From positions 85,512,374-85,576,373 of the forward strand of contig NC_039368.1 of NCBI RefSeq assembly GCF_003573695.1: DNA of 64,000 bases, read 5' to 3'. Shown here in pieces: positions 43,187 through 54,408 of the stretch. Numbering within the stretch: position 1 is the first letter of the stretch; each line of letters begins with the position of its first letter. This DNA comes from Papaver somniferum. Lineage: Eukaryota > Streptophyta > Magnoliopsida > Ranunculales > Papaveraceae. Under the pieces are notes generated by a model. It was not told the origin of the DNA. It worked only from the letters and a program-made list of their open reading frames with translations, and did no database searches. The translations under genes and the position numbers were made by a program.

Positions 43187-43956
43187 ATATGTGTATGCGA
43201 AAGCGCAAGTTTAGTGTCCCTAAAAAATCCTTTTTAGTTAGTCATGTAAGTTCGATCATTCAGAATAGCACAACTCCTAAGTATAAAGACCCAGGTGCCC
43301 CTATCATTGCTTGCACAATAAGAAAACACAGGGTAGAGAAAGATTTAGTTGACTTAGGAGACAGTGTGAACTTACTATTGTATCATGTGTACTTATAGCT
43401 AGGGCTCTGTGAATTAAAACCTAGCAAGATAAGACTGCAGTTAGCTGATAGGTTTGTTAAAATTCCTCGTGGTGTGATAAAGGATGTTCTTATTGAGGCC
43501 GACAAGTTTATTTATCATGTGGATTTTGTAGTCCTAGATACACAACCTGTCCCTGATCTAGGGAATCAGATACCCTGTAATTATAGGTCGCCCATTTTAG
43601 CAACATCTAATGCGATCATTAACTATCGAAATGATACCACAAATATATCTTTCGGTAATATGAATATTGAAATGAATATTTTTAATGTCAATAAGCTACA
43701 TTCTGGGCTAGATAACACGTGTATTGAAGAGGTGAACATGATAGGAACCTTAATTCAGGAGTCATTACCAAACATCGTATCGGAAGATCCATTAGAGAGT
43801 TCTCTATCCCATTTTATCCTGGATTTTGATGATGATAGCAACATTGAACAAGTAAATGCAATGTTGGATTCTATTCCTGTGTTTGATACTGATAAATGGA
43901 ATGCTAGGCTAGAACCATTACTAGTATCCGAGTCTACCTTCATCCCTTATTTTTAA
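43187..43956 (+). pseudogene. Athila-C protease region
   Basis: After the Athila-D duplication the frame continues CMRKRKFSVPKKSFLVSHVS and GAPIIACTIRKHRVEKDLVD, with the Athila aspartic protease active site VDLGDSVNLLLYHVYL (usual form DLGASVNLLP). After one stop at 43396 it continues LKPSKIRLQLADRFVKIPRG, the flap region, and LESSLSHFILDFDDDSNIEQ. The latter aligns with Athila-B at 8360-8440. Athila sequence ends near PLLVSESTFIPYF, where the LINE begins. Confidence 0.8.
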
Positions 43957-45215
43957 CTGAAAATTGCATTGATAATTAAATATAGTTTCCATAGTTTACA
44001 TCCTCATGAAGTTGATTTAGAATTTCACTAGGAGGAGCCAACAACCAAAAACCACTAATTTTTTGAGTTCTAGCTAAATTTGAAAGCAAATCTGCTACTT
44101 TATTTCTCTCTTTAAGCACATGGGAACATTGCCAAGAGGTATGGATACTTAATAAAGATCTCATGTCTAAAATTATATTGTGTAATCTCCGATATATGTT
44201 AAGAGAATTACCCAGAAATGCGTCCACTATACAAGCTTTGCATCCAGCTCAAAAATCACCTTTTCTATATTCGTTCCTACCGCCCATTGCATTTCCTCCC
44301 ATAAAGCTTTACTCCGAGTTTGTTATAGACTAGTTACTTCAGTTAAGTAGATGCATTTCGAGCCTTGGTGATTACCTGCAAAATCACGATGAATCAGTCC
44401 AATGCCTCCAATAGATAAGAAACATCAGAATTATTTTTTAAAAATCCAGTAAGAGGTGGCTGCCAGTGAAGGTTAATCCTGTTTTGAGGAACATATAGTC
44501 TATAATTTATAACTGGTTTATTTTATAAGACTACCAGTTCTCTATGCATTTTTGTATGATGATTTCAGGGGTTAAAGTTGCTCTTTTAAAGATCTTGTCA
44601 CACCTAGCAGTCCATATGCACTAAGCTACAATTCCTATTTTGCAAACTTCAACTTTTTGTATCTGTCTGGATACTAGTTTATCAAACCAACCATAAAACC
44701 AAGCTGCTAGATTACTTTCTTGAAATATGAATTCCCATCACTCCAAACCAAACTGGCTTAGATAAGTGACAATCTAGAATAATGTGACTAGCAGATTCAA
44801 GATTATGAGAGCCGAAAGGACAACTAAAATTTATCATCTTGAATCACCTCCATCAATTTATCTCTGGTTGGGAGAATATCCTTCACACATTTCCATATAA
44901 ATTGATTAGTTCTTGGAAAAATGGGCAGGCTCCACAGCTTCTTAAAAATTCCTTGCATTTTTGTACCCACTGAACTATCTCCATTTCTATCTTTAAGCAT
45001 TTTGTTGTAGGCTGACTTTACTGTAAATTTTCCACTTCTTTCAAGAGTCCACACTAGCCTGTATTCTTTGTGATTATGAATAGATATATTCATGATTAAA
45101 GAGACAATATGAGAATCAAATAGGGAGGAGATTAAAGTTATGTTCCAACTATCATGATCTGCAGAATATAATTGATGAACATGAGTATAATTTTGAAAAT
45201 GAGAATGTGACAGAC
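43957..45215 (-). pseudogene. 5'-truncated LINE (L1-type), C-terminal domains only
   Basis: On the minus strand a zinc-binding RT-associated domain (zf-RVT) reads RLVWTLERSGKFTVKSAYNK, then FPRTNQFIWKCVKDILPTRD, and CPFGSHNLESASHIILDC in another frame. After 500 bp of broken frame comes an RNase H-like C-terminal domain: LLSIHTSWQCSHVLKERNKV and ADLLSNLARTQKISGF, ending at 43976. Such domains terminate plant L1 ORF2. RT and endonuclease are missing, as expected from 5' truncation during target-primed reverse transcription. No clear poly(A) tail or duplication is seen at the 43957 border. Confidence 0.75.
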
Positions 45216-45432
45216 TGAGTTTTCTTGGGTTTTGACTAAACTCAATAGAGTTAAAAATCCCATTTAGTCACTTGAAGAGTGATTAACACTTTTGTGTCTG
45301 CCTTAATATTTAAAAATGTAATTATTTTCTTCACACACGTGTACACATTGTGGTGTACGTGTCCTCCTTTGGGAAAAGAAATAAAAATGCATCTGGATAA
45401 AACGAGGAGCAATTTAATGGGAGGGGGGAGCT
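45216..45432. other. Short flank between LINE and Copia element
   Basis: No gene. Contains CACACGTGTACACATTGTGGTG, a GTG/CAC-rich imperfect palindrome, and a G-run GAGGGGGGAG next to the Copia insertion site. Confidence 0.35.
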
Positions 45433-45437
45433 TCTTC

Positions 45438-45712
45438 TGTTAAGGTATACATACGTGTGTTAAATAACACACGTCTATCTTGTTAAAACAAGTCTTTTGT
45501 ATTTTAGGAAATTGGTTATCTTGATAAACAAGTCTTTTGTATTTTATGAACTATCTTACCTTGTAGTTCAAGGAAGACTTTTTATATATATGTGTCTTGT
45601 AAAACCAATTGAAATATATGAGTTAATATTAAACAAGTTCTGTTAAGATTTATTCTCTTCTTCTCTTATGTTAATTCTAAGTTAAAACCAAAACCTTAGT
45701 TGTTCTATCTTG
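45438..45712 (+). repeat. Copia 5' LTR
   Basis: TGTTAAGGTATACATACG at the start; matches the 3' LTR apart from a few small indels. Internal duplications of the words AAACAAGTCTTTTGTATTTTA (45487 and 45528) are present in both LTRs. Confidence 0.8.
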
Positions 45713-45793
45713 GTATCATCCTAGTTGATCCTCACGTCGTTCGCTTCCTCTACAACCTCTGTTATTTCAATTGTAAGAAACTCATCTCAATCA

Positions 45794-46740
45794 ATGATGG
45801 CTTCCTCTGTTTTTTCATAACCTCACCACACCATCACTGTCAAATTTGATGACACAAATTACTCTCTATGGCGTGCTCAGTTTCTCTCATATCTCCAAGG
45901 CTGTGAACTCGATAGCTTTGTTACCGGCGACAATCCATGTCCTTCTCCAACTCTTCCCAATAGTGACGACCCAAATCCAGCGTACGCTCCTTGGCTGAAG
46001 CAAGACCGTATTCTTCTTGGCTGGATATTCTCCTCGCTAACCCATGTTGTTCTCCGTCAAGTTCATCGTCTCTAAAGCTCTCATGCTGTTTGGTCTTCCC
46101 TTGAATCTCATTTTGCCTCAAAATTAGATGCACACATTCATCACCTACAATGTGAATTTAGGGATTTAAGAAAAGGATCTCTTTCTATGAGAGATTACAT
46201 TGATCGTGCTCGCAACATCGTTGACAACCTCGCTGCTGCTGATACTATTGTTACTGAGTCTGAGTTACGTCACTGCATCCTCGCCGGCTTAGATACTGCA
46301 TATGATGCCATTGTTACCTCTCTAACAACTTCCATGGGAGCTATGAAACTAGAGGATTTCATCACCTACCTTCTTACGTTCGAACTCCGCATTGAAAACT
46401 AGGGTAAGCTGCTGAATTTACAGCATGTTGCCAACATCGCAACACCAAGCCCAACTCGTCCGTCTGCTCCAAATTACTCTCGTTCTTCTGCTCGGCCCAG
46501 TGCACCTTCGGACCAGAATTCGTCCTTCCTGCACAGCCTAGCTTTCCTGCACATCTCAGCTCGTCACCAGCACCAATCTTCTCTGCTTGGCCCAGCTCCG
46601 TCTCAGACTCCCAACTCTCGTACAGAGATACGGATACCTTGACAATTATGTGGTCGCAAGAACCATGAAGCTAATGATTGTTGGAATCGTTTTAATCGCA
46701 GTTTTCGTCCTCCTCGACGTCAGCCACCAACCTCTGCTCC
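45794..46740 (+). pseudogene. Copia gag
   Basis: Starts MMASSVFS, followed by a stop, then TVKFDDTNYSLWRAQFLSYL (UBN2-type Gag start), LVTESELRHCILAGLDTAYD-like sequence and MKLEDFITYLLTFELRIEN. A Ser/Pro-rich linker leads to a zinc knuckle LCGRKNHEANDCWNRF, of which the first Cys codon (TGC, expected before QLC) is TGA. Further stops at 45820, 46072 and 46400. Confidence 0.8.
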
Positions 46741-47300
46741 TCGTGCTTATGCTGCTCAAACTGGTTTGTTGCCTACTCCTCCATGGAATCCTAACAGTGG
46801 TGCTACAGATCATATAACGAATGATCTTTCTCGTCTTCAATTCTCTAATGAATATACTGGTCCTGATCAAATTCAAATGGGTAATGGTTCTTCTATTCCA
46901 ATTTCTAATATTGGATCCTCTTTTTTGGGAACTCCCTGTCGTAAGTTGAATCTTCGTAATGTTCTTCATGCACCACAAATTTCACATAATCTATTGTCTG
47001 TTTCTCGGTTTACTACTGAAAATAATGTCTTATTTGAATTTCATCCAACTTTTTGTCTTGTGAAGGATCGTTGTACCAGGAAGGTTCTTCTTCGCGGCAG
47101 TAGGAGGGGTGGTCTCTATCAACTTGATGGTTCTTTTCAATCTTCTAAAGCATACATAGGGGAGCGTGCTACCTTACAATATTGGCACTATAGATTAGGA
47201 CATACAATGATGCGCACAGTGCGTAAAGTTGTTTCCCAGTTTTCACGGTTTCTAGTCAGACTCTTTAGTTTTGTTCGTCTTTTCATGAACATAGGAGTCA
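46741..47300 (+). pseudogene. Copia protease and pre-integrase domain
   Basis: Active site reads WNPNSGATDHITND where DSGA is expected, so the catalytic Asp is Asn. Flap and C-terminal signature PCRKLNLRNVLHAPQISHNL and LLSVSRFTTENN follow. The pre-integrase zinc motif LQYWHYRLGHTMM marks the transition to integrase. The reading frame then decays. Confidence 0.75.
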
Positions 47301-47339
47301 TAAATTACCTTTTCATTCTAGTAAAACTACTTAATTAAA

Positions 47340-48400
47340 TCCATTAGATTTAATTGTCTCAGATGTTTTGGGACCTTCTCATATTTTTTTCTAATGAAGG
47401 ATACAAATATTATGTCATATTTATTGATGCTTTTAGTCGTTTTACTTGGATGTTTCCTATGTCTCAGAAATCTGATGTCTTTTGTATATTATTTTTGTTT
47501 CAAAAGCATGTTAAAAATCTTTTTAATCAAAAAATTTCAATCTGATAATGCCCTTGAGTATCGTAAACTTGCTCCACATCTTCAACAACTTGGTATTTTT
47601 ATCGATTTTCATGTCCGCATACTTCTGAACAAAATGGTTTAGTGGAACGCCGTCATCGTCATATTCGTGAAACTAGTCTTACGATTTTAAACATGGCTTC
47701 TGTACCATCCTCATATTGGTATGACTCTTTTTACACTGCTTTTTTTTTTTTGATGAACTGTGTTCCATCCACTTCTATTAATAACTCTTCTCCGTATGAA
47801 GTTCTCTTTGGTCTCCCACCACATTACACTTTGCTTCGCGTGTTTGGTTGTTTGTGTTATCCTCACCTACGTCCCTATAGATCTCATAAGATGGAGCCAC
47901 TTTCTTCTCCTTGTGTTTTTATTGGATATAATCCGTCTCAAAAAGGCTACAAATGTCTTTACATCCCTACAGAACATATATATGTTAGTCGTCATGTTGT
48001 TCTTGATGAGACCACTTTTCCTTTCGCCACGACATCAAAGCCTTCTCCGGTGTCGAATTCTTCACAGGTAACCATCTCCACCCCCTTGAGTTTTTCTTTA
48101 CCTACGGCTTTATCTACTCGCTCTCGGTCCACTGCTCATGTCTCTGCCGTTTCTCCGTCGCCTCTGCTCCCGCCGACAGCACCAATCGTCCGCCTACCCG
48201 ACAGCGTCAATCATCAGCCGCCAGCAGTAATCATATTCAGTCGACAACATCAATCATTGGCACAACAGCACCGATCATTGGCACAGCAGCACCAATCATT
48301 AGCCAACCAACATCATGCCGCCACTGATACTCTTCTCCAGCCGCCACAGTCGACAGTTTCAACCATTACTCTGTCGGATCCAGCCGCAACTAATTCTTCT
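47340..48400 (+). pseudogene. Copia integrase
   Basis: DDE motifs are present in different frames: VIFIDAFSRFTWMFPM (Asp), FQSDNALEYRKLAPHL (Asp) and TSEQNGLVERRHRHIR (Glu). A frameshift lies near 47520 and another near 47610 before CPHTSEQNG. The Copia GKGY-like module follows: HYTLLRVFGCLCYPHLRPYR and CVFIGYNPSQKGYKCL. The linker after 48030 is Pro/Ser/Gln-rich with a short QQHQSLAQQH repeat. Confidence 0.8.
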
Positions 48401-49590
48401 TCACCAATCACTCATCTGCAGCCTCCGTCTCCCGTTTCTGATGATGTTCCGTCGCCAAATACTTTGTCCAATGAGTTTCCAAGGCAAATTCCGTCACCAA
48501 CTAGCCCTCCTTCTACTGTTGTCACCCATCCAATGGTGACAAGGGCTAAAGGTGTTTTTAAACCAAATTCGAAATATGCCTTGGTATGTGATTCTCTTCT
48601 CGAGCCTACTTGTATTTCATAGGCTCACAAAGATCCCAAATGGCGTTCGTCTACCGATGATGAGATTAATTCTTTACTTCGAAATGGTACGTGGTCGTTA
48701 GTAAAATATGATCCTTCTATGAATGTTATTGGATGTAAATGGGTATTTTGTATTAAACGCAATCCTGATGGTACGATTGCACGTCGAAAGTCACGATTGG
48801 TTGCCAAAGGCTATAATCAGCAAGATGGTATTGATTACTCTGAAACGTTTAGTCCAGTTGTTAAACCTTGTATTATACGTATTATTCTTACATTGGCTTT
48901 ATCTTCCAATTGGCCTATTCATCAACTTGATGTGCAGAATGTCTTTTTACATGAAGAGCTTCAAGAAGAAGTATATATGAAACAGCCGTCTGGCTATGTG
49001 GATCCTCGTTTTCCTACGCATGTCTGCAAATTACACTGTTCTCTTTATGGTCTCAAATAAGCCCTCCGTGTGTGGTATCACAGGCTTAACACCTTTTTGC
49101 TGCAAATTGGTTTTGTCACTTCGAAGTGTTACTCGTCCTTGTTTCTCTACAACGGTTCTCGTGGTACTATTTATTTGCTGGTCTATGTGGTTGACATTAT
49201 TGTTACAGGTTCTAATTCTACCGGTATTAGATCTATTCTTGATCATCTACAACAAGAATTCGCAATTAAAGATCTTGGTTTCTTGTCTTATTTTCTTGGA
49301 ATTAAAGCAGTTCGTACACCCTCAGGATTGTTTCTTTCTCAACAAAGGTATGCTCATGATCTTCTTATTCATGCAAAAATGGATGGTGTTAAGCCTATTC
49401 AAACACCACTTAGTACTTCTGGGGACATATCTTCTGATCGCAGTACTTTATTAATTGATGCTACTGAATATCGTAGTATTGTTGGAGCCTTACAATATTT
49501 GACTTTTACTCGTCCGGATTTGGCATATGTTGTTAATAAGGTTTGTCAATTTATGCATGCACCTACTGTGTTTCACTGGGGCTTAGTCTA
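48401..49590 (+). pseudogene. Copia reverse transcriptase
   Basis: Reads [20 protein letters not shown] and [20 protein letters not shown], with [20 protein letters not shown] (first catalytic Asp kept). The second catalytic motif is YVVDIIVTGS where YVDD is expected, so one of the paired Asp residues is lost. Stops occur at about 48620, 49058 (LK* for LKQ) and 49588. The thumb and connection (IVGALQYLTFTRPDLAYVVN) are readable. Confidence 0.85.
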
Positions 49591-50187
49591 GCGCATACTT
49601 CGTTATCTTAAAGAAACGTCTACTTTTGGTATACTTTTCGGCCATCTCCTTCTCTACAGTTATCTTTCAGTGCATATACTGATTCAGATTGGGCTGGCAT
49701 TCTTGAAGATCGACGTTCAACCAGTGGTTATTATGTCTTCTTGGGTGGTAACATTATCTCTTGGAGTGCTCGTAAACAGATAACCGTGTCCCACTCTAGC
49801 ACTGAAGCAGAATATAGAGGTCTTGCTATTGCTACTGCTGAAATTATGTGGATTCAATCACTTCTCTCATAACTTCGTATTTCCACTCAATCACCTCCGG
49901 TTCTTTGGTGTGACAATCTTGGTGCAACTTATCTTACTGTTAATCCTATATTTCATGCAAGAACGAAACACATTGAGATTGATTATCATTTTGTGCGTGA
50001 TCAGGTTGCTTTGAAACTTCTTGATGTCAGCTTTGTATCTTCTAAGAATCAAATCGCAGATATCTTCACAAAACCTCTGTCTAAAGACCGGTTTTCTCTC
50101 TTAAGGTTCAAGCTAACGGTTCAAGATCACCCGTTACGCTTGCGGGAGGTTGTTAAGGCATACCATAACACACGTTTATCTTATTAA
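49591..50187 (+). pseudogene. Copia RNase H
   Basis: Contains [20 protein letters not shown] (Asp), [20 protein letters not shown] (Glu), LWCDNLGATYLTVNPIFHAR (Asp) and HIEIDYHFVRDQV, ending with NQIADIFTKPLSKDRFSLLR. All catalytic residues are recognisable, but frames are broken near 49640 and by TAA at 49870. The frame runs into the 3' LTR. Confidence 0.8.
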
Positions 50188-50428
50188 AAAAAATCTTTTG
50201 TATTTTAGGAAATTGGTTATCTATAAACAAGTCTTTTGTATTTTAGGAAATTGTTTTAAGTTTGGAAACTATCTTACCTTGTAGTTCAAGGAAGACTTTG
50301 TATATATATGTCTTGTAAAACCAATTGAAATATATGAGTTAATATCAAACAATTTCTGTTAAGATTTATTCTCTTCTTCTCTTCTGTTAATTCTAAGTTA
50401 AAACCAAAACCCTATTTGTTCTATCTCG
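50151..50428 (+). repeat. Copia 3' LTR
   Basis: TGTTAAGGCATACCATAACA at the start, preceded by the short purine tract GCGGGAGGT. Collinear with 45438-45712. Confidence 0.8.
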
Positions 50429-50433
50429 TCTTC

Positions 50434-53400
50434 CCTTCCTCTGCAACTAAAATCTTGATAGAAGCTAACTGAAATCATGCACAAATGATCCTTGTAGAAA
50501 CATTAATACATCGAGATACTGGTATTGCTGATGTTGGCTAGTTTTAAGAACGTAATAAGGGAATCTTTTCTTCAGGATATTCAGTTTGGGAACTGTTTAG
50601 GTTATGGATTTCTTTACTCAATTGAACAAAGTGGATTATGCAAAGGGTGGGTTCTTGGCATCAAACTCGACAGATGCAGGATGAGTGAAGGAAAACTAAA
50701 GTGGATTTAACTAGCGAGGACAAGGTAAAGGAAAGCCAGTGTTTGGATAAGTCAGGCTAAGGAAATGTGGTTTTGGCTTGAAGATCTATTAAGATTTCAG
50801 ACGACATCAGGTTAGTGCTCAAAGTGAAATAAGATTTCTTTGTGCTCTTTTTGTAGTTGAATTTTTAGGTCTTTAATGAGGACCCCAAAGGAAAAAAATG
50901 GGTGTTCATAGGTGTTAGGTTTAAATCTGTATTCATACATACCGGTTTTACGAAATCTTTATGCATGCTCAAATATGTGTAAACAGGGAAGAAAAGAAAT
51001 GTTGATACTTGCATTGAGTTACCTATTTTTGAATGCTGGTTAACCATGGATCTTGGTTGCCTGGTAAAAATGTTGGTGCACATGAATTAGCTTCTTCTCA
51101 TCTTATGTCACCAAAATCTAGTACTCCTGTTAAACTTAATTCAAGTTTTTGTTGTGCCGGTGAACTGCTCGATTAAATGACTCTCTGTTTTGTAAATTTG
51201 GTGATGTGCGTGTATGTGAAAATGGGGAGTACTGTTTATGGCCTTACGCAGTCAAAATAGCACCGAGAGGTAGAGATTAATCTTATCATTTTATTGTCCC
51301 TGAATCCATCTTGTTTAGCACTTGGAGCTTTTAGATACAGAATATTTTTGTTATGGGGAATTTATGGTTAAGGTTAATGAATTTAACTAAAGAAATTCTT
51401 GGCTATTTGAATTTCATAATCTCCTTATTGACCAGTTGAAATTCTATTGGATGGGGTGTTCATGTATAAGAACCTAATCAAAATTGTGGAGTTCAAATAA
51501 TCTTGTTACCATGGACAACTAAGCTAATGACAGGGTAATTGTGTCAACTGTGTATGATATTGGTGCTTGTTAGGCTAATTAAAGATGTGTCTCCATTTTG
51601 TTTGTCTACTGTCAGGAGTTTTAATTTCTCCACATGGTCCTACTTTGGTTTGTATAGTTAGTGATTGGTGTGTGAATCGCATATTTAATTGTTAATATTC
51701 ACAGATTCGTGATACGTATTAGTTATTATCATAGAAATGAAATGAAATGGAAGGATTAAGTGGATAGTTGGTTGGGGTACTTTTAGATGGTTCACAGAAC
51801 TTGTTGCCTTAATGCCAGTTATTTGGTAGTCTTTGCTGCATTTACGGACCCTCTTCAAAGTTGTGACTTGCAACCTTTATAGTTCATATACTATATCATT
51901 TTTAGTTTCTACATTTTGACTTGGCTATTGTATAGCTAGTGGGTGGGAAATGCTAGTATTTATAAAGCTACAACATGTGGTAGTACATTCCATTAAATAG
52001 TAAAGTGAAGGAGCTACACACTTCACGGATTTGTTTGGTTCCCATATAGACTCCAGATTATAGAGTTGTCTAGTTGAATTCATGTCTTCTTGGAAATATC
52101 TAGTCTCGCCTATTAGTAATGGGGTGATCCCATCGTAGTTTTCATCTGTTGTGCAAGTGGTGTCGATTTTCCACTATGGACTGTTTTTTGTTATGAATTC
52201 ATGAGGTTGTCTTAATTAACTTGATGATGAGTCAGTTGGTATAAGTTGGAAATGGTATTATTTCTTTCAAATCTGGTAGTAGAAAGTAGATACATCTCGT
52301 ATGGATCAGTAGCACATTCAGGAGGAGTCAACGGTGTGAATGGGTGTCGACATCGTGATCCTTATTTTAGAGTTTTGTGTCTTACCTTGTCATTTTTGCT
52401 TGTATAGTAACTTGAAATTTCAAGTGTTGTGTAACTACTGTTATTGATCCGAAATCGTGTCGGAGTTATTAGAACCTGAGCTGTGCTTGATACGCTAGAG
52501 AAATCAAGGTAAGGCGTTCCTATATTCTTTCCTTCGTAATTGTGATGTTGTGTCCATCTTATATTTTCTTCATTGTGATGTATATTTGGTGTCTATACCA
52601 CTGGTTGTAGCCATTTGGGTTCACTATTTCGATGCTTCAACTTATGCAACTTGAGTTCATAGGATGATTTCATGTTTCTAATACTTTTACCTCTTAGGTT
52701 TACTGTTTGCATCTGGTATCTTAAATGGTACACCATTGACCAGTTCACATTACAAGGCTAAACATTTCATTATATTTTTAAGGTGCAAGTGTGATCTATA
52801 TTTAGAGCTGTACATGATATATATTAAAAAAATTAGGAGTCTGAATTAAAAGTTTATTTGATTTGCATAATTCTATATTTAGGAAAGCCTGGATCCGACG
52901 GAAATAGTCTAGAGGCATGTTAAGGAAAATGAGAAATATAAGAAATGGTTCCTTTTGGATTGTCGTTTTGTCAGTTGTTAAGAATGATATAGATGGTGAT
53001 TTGACAAAGTAGGGATGGTTGCTTCTGCTGAAGGTAGTTCATACTATCCATATAAATAATGACGAACTATGGTCGTGCTTGATCCCTTTGAACAACGGAG
53101 AGGGTACGTAGACAGCCGTTGTGCGGTTCAGCACAACACTACAAGGTTGTTCATATCATCTGGAAGTGTTGGTTACTGCAGGGCAGTTCATACCATCTAC
53201 CAGGCCACAAATGGCACCCCAACCACTGCTGGGTAAACCATTTGGATGGTGAGATTGTTAATCCTAAGTGGCAACCCTTGTCAGGCGCACTGGGGCACCC
53301 CACATATGGGTGGCTACCCGGAAGACCATTGGCACTGACAGATGGTGGCTGGTATCCAGAACTACCCTGACATTTACACTGGCCATTCCTCACTCGTTTG

Positions 53401-53890
53401 ATATGATGTGGGTTGTCAGGCCCACTGGGGCACCCCACCACCTCGGTGGCTACCTGGAAGACCATTGACACTGGAGGGTGGTGGCTGGTATCCAGAACTA
53501 CCCTGACAATTCGGACATATATATGACCCATAAACGAGGTTTCTGTTCAGCAGAATCTCAGTGTATGAACCTTGGAGTTAGCTTGGAGATGATTGTCACT
53601 TGAACAAGTTTCTCGAGCGGCGTATCAGAGAGTCGGAACTTGTCAAGCGGGTCGTAACCCGACCCATTGGAAGCGAAAATTCTCTGAGAGAAGCTCCATC
53701 TTTGGGTAAATTTTCCCATACTTTAAGTCGTGCGAATCACATGAATTGACTAACCTTAAAAGCGTTTGAAAACTGATTTATATCGAGGATACAACCCTTT
53801 TTTTCTAATTAGGGTTTTAATTGTGATTGTTAAAATGATTTTGTCTGTTTTTCATATTGGGTATTAGTATTATTTGGCATTAGTCAATCT
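50434..53890. other. Unassigned DNA, no supported gene
   Basis: The longest repeat-poor stretch of the window by eye. Possible exon-like segments, such as 50525-50710 (GLCKGWVLGIKLDRCRMSEG) and splice-like GT/AG words, do not add up to a gene model. The longest frame (about 126 codons, 53151-53531 minus) lies over a tandem duplication. This could be host intergenic DNA, an intron or old unrecognised repeats. Confidence 0.45.
53278..53507. repeat. Duplicated 94-bp segment, period 135
   Basis: TTGTCAGGCGCACTGGGGCA to AACTACCCTGAC (53278-53371) recurs at 53413-53507 with about 10 differences. GC content is above the surroundings. The 41 bp between copies is not duplicated. Frames on either strand crossing it are not thought to be coding. 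Confidence 0.75.
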
Positions 53891-54234
53891 TGTTAGAATA
53901 CTGACATCCAACTCAAAACCAATTGGTGATGAGTGGAGAGGCCCTAAGAGAATATAAACCGCAGGATCTTAGATTGCCCATACAATGTGGGACTAATAAT
54001 CTCAACACGCCCTCTCACGTGTAGCCTCGTTGAGTCTAACACGTGGACAAAAAATCAGGTGACGCGGAGTAAAGGTGCGGTTAAACGACTCGACACAAAT
54101 AGCCTGCTCTGATACCATGCTAGAATACTGACATCCAACTCAGAACCAATTGGCGATGAGTGGAGAGTCCCTAAGAGATTATAAACCGCAGGATCTTAGA
54201 TTGCCCATATAATGTGGGACTAATAATCTCAACA
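53891..54234 (-). mobile_element. TRIM (terminal-repeat retrotransposon in miniature)
   Basis: Two 117-bp LTRs (53891-54007 and 54118-54234) enclose 110 bp. On the minus strand the LTR runs TGTTGAGATTATTAGTCCC to CAGTATTCTAACA. A perfect tRNA-iMet primer site TGGTATCAGAGC (54106-54117) abuts the right, 5', LTR and a purine tract GTGAGAGGGCG abuts the left, 3', LTR. No coding capacity. The flanks do not show a clear 5-bp duplication, so one border may be altered. Confidence 0.85.
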
Positions 54235-54408
54235 TAATATCAGTAAATTAAAGAGGTATATACAAAGTATAAACGCATTTGAAAATACTTCTTATACTTG
54301 AAACAAATGATGACTGATAATCGATCATGATTTAGGTTGGTGATTAGGATGCGGCTAATAGTCCTTGACCCCACTAATTATATAGTTCGTTGTTTTACCA
54401 TAATTTAT

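Larger units (their letters stand above)
22048..43956 (+). mobile_element. Athila-C: 5' part of an Athila retrotransposon with nested insertions
   Basis: 5' LTR (22048-24427), tRNA-Asp type primer site (24433), leader, gag and protease follow in order, but gag is cut by Tat-1 (25405-34997) and gag/protease by Athila-D (36240-43186). Removing these and their 5-bp duplications rejoins the reading order of Athila proteins. Athila sequence stops at about 43956, where LINE sequence begins. RT, integrase and 3' LTR are not seen in the window, so the rest is deleted or displaced. Confidence 0.85.
45438..50428 (+). mobile_element. Copia-type LTR retrotransposon, degenerate
   Basis: Two LTRs of about 275 bp (45438-45712 and 50151-50428) enclose gag, protease, integrase, RT and RNase H in Copia order. 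TCTTC occurs directly before 45438 and after 50428 and is the likely target duplication, although the LTR ends (TG/CG) are then not canonical CA. The primer site TTGGTATCATCC resembles the tRNA-iMet type (TGGTATCAGAGC). Stops and frameshifts occur in every domain. Confidence 0.85.

Noticed and set aside
50525..50710. Possible host exon
   Set aside because: Only 61 codons, no recognised domain, no consistent neighbouring exons.
53119..53531. Open frames on both strands with Trp/Pro/Gly-rich translation
   Set aside because: They cover a tandem duplication of GC-rich DNA, differ between copies and match no domain I know.
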